A stretch of 64,000 bases of DNA from an uncultured Fibrobacter sp. (GTDB lineage Bacteria; Fibrobacterota; Fibrobacteria; Fibrobacterales; Fibrobacteraceae): NCBI RefSeq assembly GCF_900316465.1, contig NZ_ONDD01000013.1:16567-80566 (forward strand). Reading direction: 5' to 3'. A program made the position numbers and the translations under genes. Positions 43,466-51,785 of this stretch are shown here, one piece after another (the stretch's first letter is position 1; each line of letters begins with the position of its first letter). The notes beneath the pieces were generated by a model. The model saw only the letters and a list, made by a program, of their open reading frames with translations. It did no database searches and was not told the origin of the DNA.

Positions 43466-45816
43466 ACCGCGACAATGACGCCTGCGAACACTAGACTCAC
43501 CATCGTCATCAACTTGATCAAGATGTTCAGCGAGGGACCTGCGGTGTCCTTGAACGGGTCGCCTACGGTATCGCCGACAACGCCCGCCTTGTGACAATCG
43601 GAACCTTTTCCGCCGAAGTTGCCTTTCTCGATATATTTCTTGGCGTTATCCCAAGCACCGCCAGCGTTGTTGAGCATGCAGGCGAGCGAGAATCCGCAAG
43701 CGAGCCCACCGGCAAGCAGGCCGAAGACGCCTGCGATACCCATGAACAAGCCTACGATAACCGGAACGATGACCGCGAGGAGCGACGGCAGAAGCATTTC
43801 GCGTTGGGCTCCGTGAGTCGAAATTTCAACACATTTGGCATAGTCCGGCTTGCCTGTTCCTTCCATGATTCCTGGAATTTCCTTGAACTGGCGGCGGACT
43901 TCCTTGACCATGGAAGAGGCTGCGCGGCCGACCGCCTTGATGGTCATGGCGCAGAAGACAAAGGCCATCATGCAACCGATAAAGAGGCCGCCAAGAAGCA
44001 TGGGGTTCATCAAGTTCAGGTTGAATGCGTTCATGAAATCGCCGAACGAAGCGTCTGCGATAGAAAGCGCTGCGAGCGAACCGTCGTTTGCGATGGCCTT
44101 GATGCCGCCTTCTAGAATTTGCCAATGCGAATTGTTTGTGGCTGCGCCAGAGGCGAGTGCTGTAGAACTGCTGAAGAAGGTGACGCCACCGAATTCGAAT
44201 GCGCCGTCGTGGGCGAATTTGCTGAGCCAGAGCTTGATTTCTTCGACATAGGAGGCGAGGAGTGCCATGGCGGTAAGGGCTGCAGACCCGATGGCGAAAC
44301 CCTTGCCTGTCGCGGCGGTCGTGTTGCCGAGCATGTCGAGTTCGTCGGTGCGTTCGCGGACTTTCTTGGGGAGTTCTGCCATTTCGGCGTTACCGCCCGC
44401 ATTGTCGGCAATGGGCCCGAAGGCGTCTGTCGAAAGCGTGATGCCGAGGGTCGAAAGCATACCGACGGCCGCGAAACCGACTCCGTAAAGCCCTTGCGAA
44501 ATGTTACTGAAACCGCCCGCAAAACCGAAGGAGGCGAGAATGCCGAGAACAATCGTGATTACCGGGAGGGCGGTGGAGTACATGCCGACCGAAATGCCTT
44601 CGATGATGGTCGTGGCGGGGCCCATCTGCGAGCGCGAAGCGATAGCGCGGGTGGGCTTGTAGGCGTCGGAGGTGTAGAATTCGGTAAACTGTCCTATGAT
44701 GACGCCAGCGGCAAGGCCTGCGACGACAGATCCGAAAATGCCCCACGAAATGAGTCCCAACTTGACAAAGACAAGGAGCGCCAAAAGAATAAGGATCGAA
44801 GATCCGAGCGTTCCGACGAGAAGGGAATGCAAAAGCGACTTGGTGTTGGCGTCATCTTTGGTGCGCACCATGAAAATGCCGACAATCGAAAGAACGATGC
44901 CTATTGCCGCGACAAGCATCGGGGCGATGACATGGTGCATGCTCATGCCGGGAAGGGCCGCGCCGAGCGCCGCTGTCGCCAAGATGGATCCGCAGTAGGA
45001 TTCGTAGAGGTCTGCGCCCATGCCCGCAACGTCTCCGACGTTATCGCCGACGTTGTCGGCGATGGTGGCGGGGTTACGCGGATCGTCTTCGGGAATTCCC
45101 GCTTCGACTTTACCCACCAAGTCTGCACCGACATCGGCCGCCTTCGTGTAGATACCCCCGCCAACGCGGGCAAAGAGCGCCTGCAGCGAGGCGCCCATGC
45201 CAAAGGTCAGCATGGTGGTTGTCACTTCGGCCATCTTGGCGTGTCCGAAAGCCGGATTCGTAATCAAACCGTCCGAAAAATCCATCGAAATTTTGCTTGC
45301 CAGGGTGGCTCCCATGCCGAAAATATTATGGTCGTAAATGAAGTTCAGAAGGTAGAACCAGATGGAAATATCGAGCAGGCCAAAGCCGACGACAATGAGT
45401 CCCATGACCGCGCCAGAACGGAATGCCGTGACAAGCCCTTGGTTCAGGCTCTTGCTTGCGCCGGCGGCCGTTCTGGAACTTGCCTGCGTTGCCGTTTTCA
45501 TGCCTAAAAATCCGCAGAGTCCGCTAAAGAAACCGCCGGTGAGGAATGCGACCGGAACGAATGGGTTCTGGATTCCGAGGAATGCAAGAATCACGAAAAT
45601 GAGGAACAGAATGGCGAATACGACCGAGACGGTTCTGTATTGGCGCTTGAGGTAGGCGAGTGCCCCTTCGCGGACATAACCCGCAATCTCTATCATGCGC
45701 GGCGTTCCTTCGTCCATTTTCATCATGGATTTGAAGAACAGCAGTGCCGCTACAAGGGCAAGGATTGACGCTGCCGGAACAGTGTACCAAAAACCAGGAA
45801 TGCTGAATGTTTCCAT
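43453..45816 (-). CDS. hppA: Membrane pyrophosphatase (ion-translocating), K+-dependent type
   Basis: The 787-residue protein has about 16 membrane segments and the hallmark '[19 protein letters not shown]' (about 244-262) with '[11 protein letters not shown]' before it. The site that separates the two classes reads '[10 protein letters not shown]' (497-506): alanine at residue 501 marks the K+-dependent type, where K+-independent enzymes have lysine. It couples PPi hydrolysis to pumping of H+ and/or Na+ across the inner membrane; the ion cannot be decided here. A 15-bp tandem duplication spans its stop codon (43436-43465). Confidence 0.95.
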   Translation of the reverse strand: METFSIPGFWYTVPAASILALVAALLFFKSMMKMDEGTPRMIEIAGYVREGALAYLKRQYRTVSVVFAILFLIFVILAFLGIQNPFVPVAFLTGGFFSGLCGFLGMKTATQASSRTAAGASKSLNQGLVTAFRSGAVMGLIVVGFGLLDISIWFYLLNFIYDHNIFGMGATLASKISMDFSDGLITNPAFGHAKMAEVTTTMLTFGMGASLQALFARVGGGIYTKAADVGADLVGKVEAGIPEDDPRNPATIADNVGDNVGDVAGMGADLYESYCGSILATAALGAALPGMSMHHVIAPMLVAAIGIVLSIVGIFMVRTKDDANTKSLLHSLLVGTLGSSILILLALLVFVKLGLISWGIFGSVVAGLAAGVIIGQFTEFYTSDAYKPTRAIASRSQMGPATTIIEGISVGMYSTALPVITIVLGILASFGFAGGFSNISQGLYGVGFAAVGMLSTLGITLSTDAFGPIADNAGGNAEMAELPKKVRERTDELDMLGNTTAATGKGFAIGSAALTAMALLASYVEEIKLWLSKFAHDGAFEFGGVTFFSSSTALASGAATNNSHWQILEGGIKAIANDGSLAALSIADASFGDFMNAFNLNLMNPMLLGGLFIGCMMAFVFCAMTIKAVGRAASSMVKEVRRQFKEIPGIMEGTGKPDYAKCVEISTHGAQREMLLPSLLAVIVPVIVGLFMGIAGVFGLLAGGLACGFSLACMLNNAGGAWDNAKKYIEKGNFGGKGSDCHKAGVVGDTVGDPFKDTAGPSLNILIKLMTMVSLVFAGVIVAVGGL

Positions 45817-45912
45817 AAAAGACTCCTTTGATACCGTTTTTGGGGCGGATTTCTATATAAATCTATACTGAAATTGGCAGAAAAGGGCGAAATAAAATGC
45901 TAAAATTATGAT

Positions 45913-46434
45913 ATGAAATTCGAAGAACTCGTCAAAAACCGTTACAGCTGCCGCAAATTCAGCGATAAGGCTGTGGAAACCGAAAAACTCTCCCTCGTGC
46001 TCGAAGCCGGACGCCTTTCTCCGACGGCCGTGAATGGCCAGCCGGTGACGGTGAAAGTGCTCAAGTCGGAGGCTGCGCTTGCCAAGCTCCGCAGCATTAC
46101 CCGCATGGCCTACAACGCCCCCGTGGTGCTCATGGTCTGCTACGACAAGGACAAGTGCTATTCTCCCGTGACTTACCACGACGATTTTGTGAGTGGCGAC
46201 ATGGATTCGAGCATTGTGACGACTTCGATGATGATGCAGGCAACCGATCTTGGCCTTGCTACCCTGTGGGCTCGCGGCTTCAACGCCTCTGAAATCGAAA
46301 AGGCTTTTGACTTCCCGGCAAACCTCAAGCTGGCTTGTTTCTTGGATGTTGGCTACGCTGATCCTGCCGAAGGCGGCCCCTCGCCGCGCCACCCCGTGCG
46401 CAAGCCCATGAGCGAATTCGCTACGGAATTGTAA
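45913..46434 (+). CDS. Nitroreductase-family FMN protein
   Basis: The 173-residue protein begins 'FEELVKNRYSCRKFSDKAV', the FMN-binding N-terminus of the family (RxSxRxF), and has 'AGRLSPTAVNGQP' and 'QATDLGLATLWARGF' in the expected order. It is probably a flavin-dependent reductase using NAD(P)H; the natural substrate is unknown. It is divergent from hppA and has no clear ribosome-binding site. Confidence 0.88.
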   Translation: MKFEELVKNRYSCRKFSDKAVETEKLSLVLEAGRLSPTAVNGQPVTVKVLKSEAALAKLRSITRMAYNAPVVLMVCYDKDKCYSPVTYHDDFVSGDMDSSIVTTSMMMQATDLGLATLWARGFNASEIEKAFDFPANLKLACFLDVGYADPAEGGPSPRHPVRKPMSEFATEL

Positions 46435-46440
46435 AAAGCA

Positions 46441-46466
46441 AAGGCGACCAAAAGGTCGCCTTATTT
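46441..46466 (+). terminator. Terminator after the nitroreductase gene
   Basis: AAGGCGACC (46441-46449) pairs perfectly with GGTCGCCTT (46454-46462) around AAAA, followed by ATTTTATT. Confidence 0.85.
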
Positions 46467-46534
46467 TATTTCCAATGCATAGTCAGTTTACGTTTGCATT
46501 TGGCGCAATCCATAGGCTTGACAGAGCCTGCAAA

Positions 46535-48994
46535 CTACCGCAGTCTTACCATCTTGGCGCTTTCGACGGTTTTTCCGCGTTTGAGGCTCACGATATAGCG
46601 GTTGCTTTTGAGTTTCGTGAAATCATGGCTGACGGAATTGTAGCCGGCGTTTGCGTTTACGCAGAACGATGCGACGGTTTGTCCGAGAACGTCCATGACA
46701 TCAATCTCGTACAGTCCTGCCTTTGATGCTTCGAACGAGATTGTGTTGTGGTTGAACGCGACAACCTTTGTTGCATGTGCTACAGTTGTTATTGGGCTTG
46801 CAAACGTCGTGTGTTCGGGCGAAGATAGCGGAGCGAACGGTATGTAATAGACGACGGCGTTTTCGTGAACGGCCAAGCCGTATCCGGTGAACGATCCGTA
46901 TGCCTTGCCATAGACGTTTAGCATGGTTTTGGGCGCATTGACAGATCCGTAGAACAGACTGTCGATATCGACGGGGTTTGCGTTGTCATAGACTGTCAAC
47001 TTGAATCCGCTTGCCGCTTTTTCGTAGTCGATGGAGTCTTTAACCGGGGAGGCTTTCCAGGCGAAACCTTTTCTTACGTGCAGCAGGGATGTGTATCCCG
47101 GTTTTTCGAATTTGTACTTGGAACCCGGTTCCATGGTTACGGAGTATGCGTAGAAATCACCTTCTGGAATGACGAGCGTTCCGGTGGAGCGAACGGTGAG
47201 CTTGTTGATGCATTTCCCGTCGACGAGAGTGAATTCCTTATCGACGGTCACGTTCTCGATGCATTTGTTTTCCGGGAATGTCTGCAGGGTGTCGAATGCG
47301 TCGAATGTTTTGTTCCAGCGCTTGGGATTGACGTAGGCGACGTAATTGTAATCCGCTTCTGCACTGATGAAAAGTTCTGCATCTTCGTAATCGCGGTAGA
47401 TGAGTGCTTTTTGGGCTTTAATTTCGGCATTCAGGACAAGGCCGCCTTTGGCATAGACGGTGCCGATTCGGGCGGAGCCATGGATACCTGCGCAATAGTT
47501 CGCTTCTGTGGAACCGCAGATGGCGTTGCAGAATCCATTGGCGCCCTGCGCTTCGTCGATGCATATGCCGCTGATGTTGAAATCGTGCAATGCGTGCAGC
47601 GCGATGTTGTTGGGCATGCTGTCTTGTTTTACGTTGTCTCTATTGGTTTTAATTGTTGCAAACGGGTCGCCGAAAAGCGTGGTCCCGTAGTACCAGGTGT
47701 AAATGTCCTTTGCATTCTTGTAACTTTCGAATACCAAAGATCTGTAGTTGGCCCACTTGACGTATGCATCGCCAAGGAAATTTGTTCTCATATGCTTGTC
47801 GAGTGTATCGACCGCTTGGTATCCGCCACCCATTTTTGTCTCTGCAATCAGCGAGACTCCGCCTTTCAGGGACCTAAACAAGAATGCCATGCCTACCGTG
47901 CGGTCGTAGGAGAGGCCTTCGGGTGTGGAGTAGCGACCGATGTTGCAAGAGAACAAGTCAAGCAGGTAGGGGACACTTTCGATGGTGGGCTCAAAGTCGT
48001 TTACCGAAACGCCATCGGCAAAGGACTTTTCGTTGCCATGGCCCAGATGGGTCAGCCAATCGTAATCCTTTACCATATACAGGAGCGATTTTTCTCTGTC
48101 CATCGCATGGACGACATCGACTTCGTTATACATTTTCGAGAGATCGTTGATATGGCTTACGACGGCATAGTCCGCCCTGTAAATAGGGGATGGGTCGGAA
48201 TAGGTAAACAGAGCTTTGTCCGAACGTGGGGCTGAGCTTACGTGCATGTCGTAGGCCTTGTTGAGCCAGCGTACGGTGAGTTCCTTGACCGTGGTGAGGT
48301 ATTCGTTGTAATTGCGGAGTTGTTCAATCCATTTGTTATTGTACAAGTCGCGGGCTTCGCCGTAAGCGTTTACGCGAGATACCCAGATTTCGAAATCTTC
48401 GCCGGCAAGTTCCCCGTTAAAATGGTTGTAGTGTGAATCGATGATTCCGTTTTGTCCGTAATCCACTTCGCCGCTGCATGCTCCGTCGGATACGCAGCCG
48501 GTTCCGACGAGTTCGTCTGTCCACTTGCCGTCCATGTCCATATAGTAGAAGTCAACCGCCCAGACCTGGTAGCCGGTGATTTTTCCATCGCCGGGGAATG
48601 CCGCCCTGCCGTCGGATTCTCTGGCAAAGTATTCCATTCGTGCAAAAGGCAGATTGCCTATAAGGATGACTCCCGCTAATGGAGCTTTGGATTTGTCTTC
48701 CCAGGATTCCTTGATGGCGGCCTTCAGTTCGGCAGCGGTGCTTTTCTGTTTAAATTTGGGGCTTGTACTGAGAGTTGTAGAGTCAAGGACTAATGCGGCC
48801 GGGAACGACTTGATATCTATCTTGAAGTTGAATTCCTTTTCGACGGCGCCGGCGTATTTCTGCGCTGCTGCAAGTACGTCTGCATCTTTGTAAAGATCTT
48901 CGTCAATGTAAATTTCGGCGCGTCTCTGTTCTGCTGCTGTACAAAAAACACAAAGTGCGCACAAAATAGTGCTGATTCTAGAAAATAAATTCAT
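46535..48994 (-). CDS. Gingipain-like (clan CD, C25-type) secreted cysteine peptidase
   Basis: The 819-residue protein has a signal peptide (1-21). The region about 100-460 carries gingipain features: 'LAGVILIGNLPF', a catalytic His319 in 'THLGHGN', a catalytic Cys350 in 'LLDLFSCNIGRYS', 'AFLFRSLKGGVSLIAETK' and 'YYGTTLFGDP'. A beta-rich middle follows, then a C-terminal module of about 80 residues ('GLYEIDVMDVLGQTVASF', 'NRYIVSLKRGKTVESAKMV') that resembles a type A sorting domain of the type IX secretion system. It is predicted to act outside the cell, but whether it is processed or active is unknown. Confidence 0.78.
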   Translation of the reverse strand: MNLFSRISTILCALCVFCTAAEQRRAEIYIDEDLYKDADVLAAAQKYAGAVEKEFNFKIDIKSFPAALVLDSTTLSTSPKFKQKSTAAELKAAIKESWEDKSKAPLAGVILIGNLPFARMEYFARESDGRAAFPGDGKITGYQVWAVDFYYMDMDGKWTDELVGTGCVSDGACSGEVDYGQNGIIDSHYNHFNGELAGEDFEIWVSRVNAYGEARDLYNNKWIEQLRNYNEYLTTVKELTVRWLNKAYDMHVSSAPRSDKALFTYSDPSPIYRADYAVVSHINDLSKMYNEVDVVHAMDREKSLLYMVKDYDWLTHLGHGNEKSFADGVSVNDFEPTIESVPYLLDLFSCNIGRYSTPEGLSYDRTVGMAFLFRSLKGGVSLIAETKMGGGYQAVDTLDKHMRTNFLGDAYVKWANYRSLVFESYKNAKDIYTWYYGTTLFGDPFATIKTNRDNVKQDSMPNNIALHALHDFNISGICIDEAQGANGFCNAICGSTEANYCAGIHGSARIGTVYAKGGLVLNAEIKAQKALIYRDYEDAELFISAEADYNYVAYVNPKRWNKTFDAFDTLQTFPENKCIENVTVDKEFTLVDGKCINKLTVRSTGTLVIPEGDFYAYSVTMEPGSKYKFEKPGYTSLLHVRKGFAWKASPVKDSIDYEKAASGFKLTVYDNANPVDIDSLFYGSVNAPKTMLNVYGKAYGSFTGYGLAVHENAVVYYIPFAPLSSPEHTTFASPITTVAHATKVVAFNHNTISFEASKAGLYEIDVMDVLGQTVASFCVNANAGYNSVSHDFTKLKSNRYIVSLKRGKTVESAKMVRLR

Positions 48995-49059
48995 GGCTCC
49001 TCCTTATTTACAGCAATAAGTTTTTTGAAAAATAGAATTTATGAAGAACAAAAAGAAAC

Positions 49060-49086
49060 GCGCTCCTTTTTAGAGAGCGCCTTTTA
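49060..49086 (+). terminator. Terminator-like hairpin in a divergent intergenic region
   Basis: GCGCTC (49060-49065) pairs with GAGCGC (49075-49080), followed by CTTTT. A second perfect hairpin, GCGCTCC/GGAGCGC (49123-49129 and 49133-49139, loop TTC), lies 40 bp on. No gene ends here, so this could terminate a short unannotated transcript starting near 48995. Confidence 0.4.
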
Positions 49087-49238
49087 AATATTTGGGCTTG
49101 AAAGTGACAATTTTGCTATATGGCGCTCCTTCGGAGCGCATCTAGTACGGCTCGGCCATGCCAAAAAACATACATGTTTTATGTTGCGGCACTCGCCTTT
49201 TGCTATATTTAAGCCGGAATTTTTAAAAAGGATAAAAA

Positions 49239-50246
49239 ATGCGTTCTTTTAAATTTGTTTCTCGTGGCCTCGCTGCCGTTTTGCTGACAGCTGGTCTCGC
49301 TTCTGCTCAGTTGTTGAATTCTAAGAGCCTGGACGTGATTCGCGTCGAAAAGGTCGGTATTTCTGCCGGTAAGATTGATAGCCTTGCCAAGATGCTCGGT
49401 GAACAGCAGCTCCGCGGCAAGAAAATCGACGACAAGACCATGACCCAGCTCCGCTACGCCGTGATTGACAACCTGGTCGGTCAGGAACTCATCAAGCTCG
49501 AAGCCAAGAAGATGGGTATCAAGGTTTCTCAGGGCAAGGTCGACAGCTTGACCAAGCTCTTCAAGTCCCAGTTCCCGAGCGAAGACGCCTTCCAGAAGGA
49601 ACTCAAGAAGTCTAACACCACCATGGCCCAGTTCAAGGAAAAGATCGAAGACCAGCTGAAGAGCGAAGCGATTCTCGAAAAGAAGGTGCCGTACCCGAAG
49701 GATCCGACCGAAAAGCAGAAGGAAGCTTTCTGGGAACTCAACAAGACGAAGGTGGCCATTAACGATTCCATTAGCGGTGCCCGTATCGTGATTTACACCA
49801 AGGGCAAGTCCAAGCAGGAAATCGAAGACGCCAAGGTGATGTTGCAGGGCCTTGCCGCCCAGGTGCGCAGCAAGAAGGCTACGTTTGCTCAGCTCGCTGC
49901 CATGTACAGCGACGACCAGACCGCCAAGAAGACTGGCGGCGTGATGGCTAAGTTTGTTGCCAAGTCCAAGGGCGATGCTTTTGTGAAGGCCGTGAACAAG
50001 GTCAAGGTCGGTGAAATCACCGAACCGTATACCGACAAGGACGGTATCGCCATCTTTATGCTGACGGAAAAGAACGACGGCAAGTACGAAAGCTACAAGC
50101 ACCAGATCGACTACATCCTGCGTGTGCAGGCCGAACAGGACCGTCAGGCTCAGCTCAAGGCTTACCTCGATGGCCTCGGAAAGGTCTACAAGGTGCAGTA
50201 CCTCGACGCGAAGTACACTCCTCCTCAGGCAATCGGCGGCAAGTAA
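49239..50246 (+). CDS. SurA/PrsA-like periplasmic foldase (parvulin-type)
   Basis: A signal peptide (1-23, ending ASAQ) precedes a SurA-N-like helical domain (about 40-150, 'LRYAVIDNLVGQELIKLEAKK') and a parvulin-like domain (about 180-285; 'FAQLAAMYSDDQTAKKTGGVMAKF', 'VGEITEPYTDKDGIAIFML'). The usual ARHI start of the parvulin domain reads 'ARIVIYT', so its isomerase site may be degraded and the protein may work mainly as a chaperone for outer-membrane proteins. Its stop TAA overlaps the prfB ATG. A CTATATTT element lies about 30 bp upstream. Confidence 0.85.
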   Translation: MRSFKFVSRGLAAVLLTAGLASAQLLNSKSLDVIRVEKVGISAGKIDSLAKMLGEQQLRGKKIDDKTMTQLRYAVIDNLVGQELIKLEAKKMGIKVSQGKVDSLTKLFKSQFPSEDAFQKELKKSNTTMAQFKEKIEDQLKSEAILEKKVPYPKDPTEKQKEAFWELNKTKVAINDSISGARIVIYTKGKSKQEIEDAKVMLQGLAAQVRSKKATFAQLAAMYSDDQTAKKTGGVMAKFVAKSKGDAFVKAVNKVKVGEITEPYTDKDGIAIFMLTEKNDGKYESYKHQIDYILRVQAEQDRQAQLKAYLDGLGKVYKVQYLDAKYTPPQAIGGK

Positions 50247-51356
50247 TGGCTTTTCAGACGACTCACACCGGGCTGATCGACTTGCGCACGCGCATCGATA
50301 AGCTCTGGGGGTATCTTTGACTTAGAAGCCAAGACCGAAGAACTCTACGTTTTGGAAAAGGACTCCGCTGACCCGAACCTGTGGAATGACCAGGAAAAGG
50401 CGCAGTCCATGATGAAAAAAATCGGCAATCTGCGAGCCCTGCTGGACTCGTGGAAAGAAGTCTCGCAGACATGCGACGACCTCGCCGAACTTTACGAAAT
50501 GAGCAAGGCGGAAGAATCCGCCGACCTGACGGCATCTATCGATTCTGATATCGCTGAACTCAAGTCTAAGATAGAGGCGATGGAATTCAAGAAAATGCTG
50601 AACGGCCCCGATGACGCTTGCAGTTGCTTGCTGTCGATTCATCCGGGCGCAGGTGGCACCGAGTCGCAGGACTGGGCGCTCATGCTCTTCCGCATGTACA
50701 CGCATTTCTTTGAACGCGAAAACATGGACTTCAAGGTGGTCGACTTCCAGGAAGCGGAAGACGCTGGCCTTAAGAGTGCGACCATCGAAGTCACTTGTGA
50801 AAACGCTTACGGATTGCTCCGTTCGGAAATCGGCGTGCACCGTCTGGTGCGCATTAGCCCCTTCGATGCCAACGCCCGCCGCCACACGAGCTTTACCGCC
50901 GTGTATCTGTACCCCGAACACGAAGACATTGAATTCGATTTGGATATGGCAGACGTGCGCGTGGATACCTACCGCAGTAGCGGTGCCGGTGGTCAGTACA
51001 TCAACAAGACGGACTCCGCCGTGCGTATGACGCACTTGCCGACAGGTATTATGGCGAGCTGCCAGACCGAACGTAGCCAGATTCAGAACCGCGAAACCTG
51101 CTACAAGATGCTCAAGACCATGGTCGCCGAACATTATCGCTTGGAAGAAGAGGCCAAGCGTGATGCCCGTATGGCCGAAAAGAAAAAGGTCGAATGGGGT
51201 AGCCAGATTCGTAGCTACGTGCTGCAGCCTTACCAGTTGGTCAAGGACTTGCGCACTGGCGTCGAAACCTCGGATACCGCAGGCGTTCTCGACGGCAAAA
51301 TCAAGCCGTTCATCAACGCGTACTTGCTCAGCACCAGCGAAGGTGCGAAGCAGTAG
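50246..51356 (+). CDS. prfB: Peptide chain release factor 2, with programmed +1 frameshift
   Basis: The ATG at 50246 opens 24 codons that end at an in-frame TGA (50318-50320). The site GGGGGTATCTTTGAC contains the classical slip codon CTT followed by TGA C, with an internal Shine-Dalgarno-like GGGGG. Reading resumes at GAC (50319) in the +1 frame and continues to 51356, giving a normal RF2 of about 369 residues. The protein has the SPF codon-recognition tripeptide ('RISPFDAN') and GGQ ('GAGGQYINKTDSAVR'). RF2 reads UGA and UAA and so autoregulates through this frameshift. It overlaps the foldase gene before it. Confidence 0.97.
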
Positions 51357-51395
51357 ACAGATTGCAGTTGGCAGTTAGCAGTGGGATGTTGAAAG

Positions 51396-51420
51396 TGGCG
51401 GGCTATTGCCCGCCATTTTT
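51396..51420 (+). terminator. Terminator of prfB
   Basis: TGGCGGGC (51396-51403) pairs with GCCCGCCA (51408-51415) around TATT, then TTTTT. Confidence 0.85.
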
Positions 51421-51423
51421 CTT

Positions 51424-51594
51424 TTACTTCAAGTTGTACTTCTCTTTGATTGCGATGCGCTCTTCGTCGGAAAGGCTCTTCAAGTAAGAGCGCCAACCGG
51501 GGCAGAAGTTGATGTGGAACCGCCAGAAGCGCCCGATAAGCGATTTGGGATTCTTGTCATACTGGGCGCGGAATTTGCAATTTGCACAGGCCAT
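51424..51594 (-). CDS. Small conserved cysteine protein (56 residues)
   Basis: Start 51594 is set by GGAG upstream on this strand; the open frame extends 21 codons further into a hairpin. The protein reads 'MACANCKFRAQYDKNPKSL' at its start and has a second Cys in 'HINFCPGWRSYLKSL'. I have an impression of similar short proteins with a CxxC start and 'CPGW' in other anaerobes, without known function. CxxC plus a third Cys suggests metal binding (inference). Confidence 0.75.
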   Translation of the reverse strand: MACANCKFRAQYDKNPKSLIGRFWRFHINFCPGWRSYLKSLSDEERIAIKEKYNLK

Positions 51595-51620
51595 AGTGTA
51601 GCTCCTTTTCAGTAAACATA

Positions 51621-51652
51621 AAAAATCCCTGCAGTTTTCTGCAGAGATTTTT
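51621..51652. terminator. Two-way terminator-like hairpin
   Basis: AAAAATCCCTGCAG (51621-51634) pairs with CTGCAGAGATTTTT (51639-51652) at 13 of 14 positions around TTTT, with A and T runs on both sides. Confidence 0.7.
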
Positions 51653-51660
51653 CTCAAATG

Positions 51661-51688
51661 GGAGATCCCGGCTCAAGGCCGGGATGAC
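51661..51688. repeat. REP-like palindrome, intergenic copy
   Basis: GGAGATCCCGG (51661-51671) and CCGGGATGAC (51679-51688) flank an 8-base centre. On the minus strand its arms are identical to the copy inside hrpB at 24130-24157. Confidence 0.85.
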
Positions 51689-51734
51689 ATTGGGCGAATT
51701 GACGCCTTCGGCGTCCGCCCTACGGCTCAAAAAT

Positions 51735-51763
51735 AAAAGAGAAGTCCTTTGGACTTCTCTTTT
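51735..51763 (-). terminator. Terminator of the PPi-phosphofructokinase gene
   Basis: AAAAGAGAAGTCC (51735-51747) pairs perfectly with GGACTTCTCTTTT (51751-51763) around TTT, 23 bp past the stop codon. Confidence 0.85.
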
Positions 51764-51785
51764 GCTTTATTCGCCTTGTAGGCTA

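Noticed and set aside
44119..45507. Open frame of about 460 codons on the plus strand opposite hppA
   Set aside because: Charged low-complexity translation opposite a fully conserved membrane pyrophosphatase.
49180..49208. GGCAC...TTTTGC before the SurA-like gene as a second sigma-54 promoter
   Set aside because: The GG and GC dinucleotides are 14 bases apart instead of 12, outside what sigma-54 tolerates.
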